64,000 nucleotides of DNA from Antedon mediterranea. Taxonomy: Eukaryota; Echinodermata; Crinoidea; Comatulida; Antedonidae. A model generated the notes under the pieces. It was not told the origin of the DNA and ran no database searches. It saw nothing but the letters and a program-made list of their open reading frames with translations. The stretch's first letter is position 1. Each line of letters starts with the position of its first letter. The stretch is from NCBI RefSeq assembly GCF_964355755.1, contig NC_092671.1, forward strand, positions 17,391,501 to 17,455,500, read 5' to 3'. Shown here piece by piece: positions 60,237-64,000 of this stretch. The translations under genes and the position numbers were made by a program.

Positions 60237-63169
60237 GTAATGCATATATTTTATATACTAATAATTACTTTACATACAAGTCAGAATATAGGTAGGCCTA
60301 GCCGCTAGGTAGAACTCGAGGCCTAACTCGGCTCGCCCAGTCTTAATAAGCCGGTCGAGATCATAGATGTGAGCTGAGCAAAGTTGTACCAGGAAAATTG
60401 TATGTACCACTAATTTACACCACATGTTATTTGTATCCGAAGGGCCAATGTTTTAAAATTACATTTGCTAGAAAATGTTTAATTGTTGATTCCCTAGTAG
60501 TATTGCATGTCCATGAATGAAGTCTATCGTCCATGCAGTTCTGATATAATTATGCCCATGAATTCCTTAATTATTTGTTTATTTTTATGTTTCTAACACA
60601 AAAAATCATGTAGCAAATCACATTTTTTCCAATTTGTATTTTAAATACATATTTTGAAAATGTAATAAATAATTTATAACATTTCTTTTCAGGAACTCGT
60701 TTTCGACCTCTGTCACTTGAGTTGCCGAAACCTCTGTTTCCAGTAGCTGGCTTTCCCATCATATATCACCACATAGAAGCATGTTGTATGGTAAGAAGAG
60801 ATTCCCCCATGAATCAATTTTATCTTTTATCTTGTCCCAAAGTATAGTAAATACCACTTGTCATTGTATGATTTCTACACAGAAATCTTGTCATTTTTTC
60901 AGGTATCTGAAGTCAAAGAAATCCTGTTAATTGGATTCTATCAGCCAAGTGAAGCTCTTAATCGTTTCATCCAAACAACGCAACAAAAGTTTAAGATTAA
61001 CATTAGGTACATTTCATTTTGCTTTTGATACTCTTATAATATTGGTGTTTTATGAGTTTAAAATGGTAAGTAAAAATCATTGTGGTTTGCAAATATATTA
61101 TGTACTCCTATATAAGGGTCATGATTGTAATCATTTTGAGACATGTTTGTTTTATTGGTCTATAAGTCTATGTTGTGCCTAGCTTACCTGGATAAACCAA
61201 CAGCAGCCCTTGATCTCTGAGGGAGAGTAATGATACAGTCTGAAAATAGTAATGATACACTCTGGTACATTTTGATTCTTAGATGTATTAAGTATGGTTT
61301 TTAAAACACAAGCACAGAAGTATGTATAACGATTTTTGTAGCACATAATGCAGCATCACGAATGGTAATGAAGTTTTGCATTCATACATGACCATGTGAG
61401 TGCCTGATTGCCGGATTAATTATTATAAAGGGATGTTGGTTTATCCATTTAAGCAGCATTAACCGACTGCCAAAACCACGGTCATTTTATTTGACCTCCC
61501 TCATTTTATTTCAATTCCCAATTGTAAATATGTTTTTTCCCAGATACCTACAAGAATACACATCCCTAGGAACAGCAGGAGGCCTATATCATTTCAGAGA
61601 CCAGATACTGAGTGGTAACCCAGAGGGATTCTTTGTTTTCAATGGAGATGTTTGTTGTGATTTCCCTCTCAATGATATGTATACCTTTCATAAGAATCTT
61701 CCAAACGGTACAAAGTATACAATATTAGCAACTGAGGTTAGTTTTCGATTTGTGTATTTGCATATTCACTCCTGAGCATTTGCCTATTCATTCATGGACA
61801 TTTGCATGTTCATTCCTAAGCATTTGCATATTCATTAATGAGCATTTGCATATTCATTTATGGGTATTTGCATATTACCCCTGGGTATTTGCATATTTAT
61901 TCATGTTCATTTGCATATTCATTCATGAGCATTTGCATATGTTACCTCTGAACATTTTCATATTTACCCCTGATATATTCATTCATGGGCATTTGCATAT
62001 TCACTCCTGATTTTTGTATAGTTAATACAATGCATAGGTATATTCAGTACCATGAATGCAATCAATAATGGATCTAAGAGACTCCCATTAATCAGTGACC
62101 CATTCAACAATTGTATAAACTCAATTTAACAACTTTGAATATGATATAAAACACGGATTATTATTAGGTAATGTTCAAAAGAATAAACCGATATTAAAGC
62201 TTATTTCAAGACAGTTTCGTTGTGCTAACAGCTTGACTTTGTCAGTTGCTTCGTTGCTAAGATGACAGTTGGACTTCTTTTGCAGCCACTGCATGGTCTT
62301 GCAACATAACAACTGATGAAATCTAGCTGTTAGCTACTGTTTGATAAAATTGTCTTGACATAAGTTTGAATATCATTATTCTTATATAAATATTATTATA
62401 TTCTTATTTTTTTGAAAGGCAACCCGAAAGCAATCTTTGAACTATGGATGTCTGGTAGAGAATCCTGAAACTCATGAGGTATATATTTTAGAAATCTGTA
62501 TATAATTTGTATGATTGATTGTGTACCATTATATTTCCTCTACAATGTATATTATTATTATTGTTATTATTATTTATTTAATCCAATTCTGGCTTATGAG
62601 TAAACAAATATATACTATAGCAATGAACAAATATATAATATGGCAATGAACAAATATATAATATAGCAATGAACAAATATATACTATAGCAATGAAGAAA
62701 TATATAATATGGCAATGAACAAATATATATTATAGCAATGAACAAATATATACTATAGCAATGAACAAATATATAATATAGCAATGAACAAATATATAAT
62801 ATAGCAATGAACAAATACAATCATGCCCTAGTATTATTCGCAGAGCTCGTTTCTGGATTCTCTCAATATTACGAGACTTCTCCCCAGTAAGGTAACCATG
62901 CCACACAGGACAAGCATATTCTATCAAAGGTCTACTCTAATCAAAAGGTATCAACTTAATCAAACTTAAACTGATTGGAGAAATTGTTTTGAAACTGGTA
63001 AGCCAATGAAATAATAGATAAACAAATTTATTTGTTAGGTGCTTCATTATGTGGAGAAACCTCAAACCTTTGTGAGTAGTATTATCAACGGCGGTGTGTA
63101 CCTCCTGTCACCAGAAATATTTGATAGAATTGGTAGAGTCTTTCAACTAAATCAGAATGAAATATTCAG
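60197..63169 (+). CDS. GMPPA: GMPPA: GDP-mannose pyrophosphorylase alpha (regulatory) subunit, N-terminal two-thirds of the catalytic-like domain
   Basis: GMPPA pairs with GMPPB, which makes GDP-mannose from GTP and mannose-1-phosphate, and acts as the GDP-mannose-sensing regulatory subunit. Six exons with matched phases give 626 coding bases (about 209 residues). The opening [14 protein letters not shown] is the signature loop, with GPQKG where catalytic subunits have a different loop. [31 protein letters not shown] and INGGVYL follow in family order. The remainder, including the C-terminal left-handed beta-helix, is beyond the right edge. Confidence 0.96.
60693..60790 (+). CDS. GMPPA: GMPPA exon 2
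   Basis: Completes Gly, then [19 protein letters not shown] and HHIEACCM. Acceptor ttttcag, donor GTAAGA. Confidence 0.97.
60903..61006 (+). CDS. GMPPA: GMPPA exon 3
   Basis: 34 codons plus 2: [15 protein letters not shown], then the helix [17 protein letters not shown]. Donor GTACAT is weak, but the phase fits the next exon. Confidence 0.95.
61181..61457. mobile_element. MITE in GMPPA intron 3
   Basis: GCTTACCTGGATAAACCAAC on the left and GTTGGTTTATCCATTTAAGC on the right are inverted with few differences. 277 bp, no coding. Confidence 0.6.
61544..61736 (+). CDS. GMPPA: GMPPA exon 4
   Basis: Begins [20 protein letters not shown] and contains [14 protein letters not shown], where the Asp of NGDV is the metal-binding position in this fold. 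Ends LATE at GTTAGT. Confidence 0.97.
61745..62010. repeat. Minisatellite of octamer motifs in GMPPA intron 4
   Basis: Irregular 25-30-bp units on GAGCATTTGCATATTCATTC. ATTTGCAT, the POU/Oct octamer, occurs nine times exactly. An 86-codon open frame here is repeat-derived. Confidence 0.88.
62419..62478 (+). CDS. GMPPA: GMPPA exon 5
   Basis: 20 codons: [20 protein letters not shown]. The NYGC(I/L)VENP block is family-specific. Confidence 0.96.
62600..62818. repeat. 23-24-bp tandem repeat, 9 units, in GMPPA intron 5
   Basis: Unit ATAGCAATGAACAAATATAT plus AAT/ACT. It directly follows a LINE remnant. Confidence 0.92.
62820..62939 (-). mobile_element. Reverse-transcriptase remnant
   Basis: Minus strand: [15 protein letters not shown], then [14 protein letters not shown]. 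(L/I)EYACPVW...IQKRALRII is a hallmark of non-LTR ORF2 downstream of the RT core. Broken off into the adjacent tandem repeat. Confidence 0.8.
63039..63169 (+). CDS. GMPPA: GMPPA exon 6 (last in the window)
   Basis: 43 codons plus 2: [19 protein letters not shown] and [16 protein letters not shown] and INGG line the sugar site in this family. Donor AG|GTATAT. No further exon is visible to 64000. Confidence 0.95.
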
Positions 63170-63204
63170 GTATATTAAATTGTTTTATTCATATTTTGTA
63201 ATCA

Positions 63205-63340
63205 TGCTACATTAGAACATCCCTATTAAGGGAACACTTTCTTGTAAAATATATAACACAATGGCCAACCCCTACTAAGACGACGGGGACATTTTTGTGT
63301 ATGCTAAATGGTTGATTCAACCCCTATTAAGGGAATAATA
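63205..63340. repeat. Dispersed 'accccTATTAAGGG' repeat copy
   Basis: ATCCCTATTAAGGGAACACT, CAACCCCTACTAAGACGACG and CAACCCCTATTAAGGGAATA; same family as 28982-29170. Confidence 0.45.
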
Positions 63341-63533
63341 TTTCGAACCCAAACACCAAAAAAGACCAAAATATTAATTATATTCATTTAGATTTGTATT
63401 AATAGAAATATGGATCTTCATAATTAAATTTGATAATTTCTCTGGCTTGTCCAATGCATGACAGTTTTCATTGGTGATAGGCCTACTGTTCTCCACTTCG
63501 TATATACCAATATTATCAAATTTGTCTCTTATA

Positions 63534-63833
63534 CCCTTTTCACATCTGCAAAAATTGTTACAACTTCTAACAAGTTGTAACCAGGTTTGATCTCCCAACT
63601 TATTACATGTTTTTACACAAGATTGTGAAATCTTGGGAGGAAAGAATAGTTGTGCTCTATTTGATTACTATGATTGGTCAGTTAATACCAGGGCAATAAA
63701 CGTGCGCGCAGTAAGATCTCGGAACAAAAACACAGGATTGTTGTTGTGTTTTTCTCGGGAGATTTTCAACAAATTGTCTTCACACTATGCAAACCTGGTT
63801 TCAAGTTGTTACATTTTGCAGATGTGAAAAGGG
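63534..63833. mobile_element. 300-bp MITE with TA flanks in the GMPPA intron after exon 6
   Basis: CCCTTTTCACATCTGCAAAA left and TTTTGCAGATGTGAAAAGGG right, exact over 20 bases and continuing imperfectly (AACCAGGTTTG/CAAACCTGGTTT). TA on both sides (63532-63533, 63834-63835). The interior has CpGs (GTGCGCGCAG). Confidence 0.85.
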
Positions 63834-63897
63834 TACTATTCTTGACATTCATTTTGCCCTTGAATGTGTACTGTAAATGCAAGGGACATCTTCATCA

Positions 63898-64000
63898 CTT
63901 TTATTTCTAGTACAAAGAGGTTTGATTTAACTCATTAGGAAGCTCATTCCACACTCAGGCTCCTTGAAACAAATTACTCCTAAGCCCATTGTCAGTCCTC
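63898..64000 (-). mobile_element. LINE ORF2 C-terminal remnant, running off the window
   Basis: Minus strand: NGLRSNLFQGA, stop, VWNELPNELNQTSLY then stop. VWNELP-like motif marks the end of ORF2; the in-frame stop shows decay. Confidence 0.55.

Noticed and set aside
62578-62820. 80-codon frame on the minus strand with repeated YICSL
   Set aside because: Translation of the 23-bp tandem repeat.

Overview
This is eukaryotic, AT-rich genomic DNA from an animal. Two protein genes can be recognised from short exons with GT/AG splice sites and matching phases. Protein similarity, intron-rich genes, a 5S-rRNA-derived SINE and many small inverted-repeat elements suggest an invertebrate deuterostome, possibly an echinoderm. 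The species assignment is inference and weak.

Gene 1 (minus strand, 719 to about 58.5 kb) is a type IV diacylglycerol kinase, the DGK zeta/iota family. Thirteen shared exons between 25478 and 719 encode two C1 zinc-finger domains, a MARCKS-like basic segment, the catalytic domain and most of the accessory domain. The C-terminal part, normally with ankyrin repeats, lies beyond the left edge. Upstream of the first shared exon are four candidate alternative first coding exons (31.7, 35.7, 39.8 and 58.3 kb). Each has a purine at -3 of its ATG, a usable donor and phase 2, which is what the shared exon needs. They would give kinases with different N-termini from promoters spread over 27 kb.

Gene 2 (plus strand, from 60197 off the right edge) is GMPPA, the regulatory subunit of GDP-mannose pyrophosphorylase. 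Six exons encode the N-terminal nucleotidyltransferase-like domain, about 209 residues. It lies head-to-head with the most distal DGK first exon, 1.7 kb apart. The two products act in lipid signalling and in sugar-nucleotide supply; no functional link is implied.

The rest is intron and intergenic DNA full of small mobile elements. There are PIF/Harbinger-like elements with TTA target duplications (one carries a broken Myb/SANT-like gene and sits inside a SINE), Kolobok/piggyBac-like elements with TTAA duplications, a TA-flanked palindromic MITE family, a hAT-like MITE with an 8-bp duplication, tRNA-derived SINEs, a 5S-derived SINE and five LINE reverse-transcriptase C-terminal remnants. Tandem arrays include a 43-bp satellite inside the C1-domain introns, a 55-bp satellite with trimer higher-order structure, a 45-bp satellite open in many frames, and an array of octamer motifs in a GMPPA intron. 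Most of the other open frames are chance or repeat-derived.
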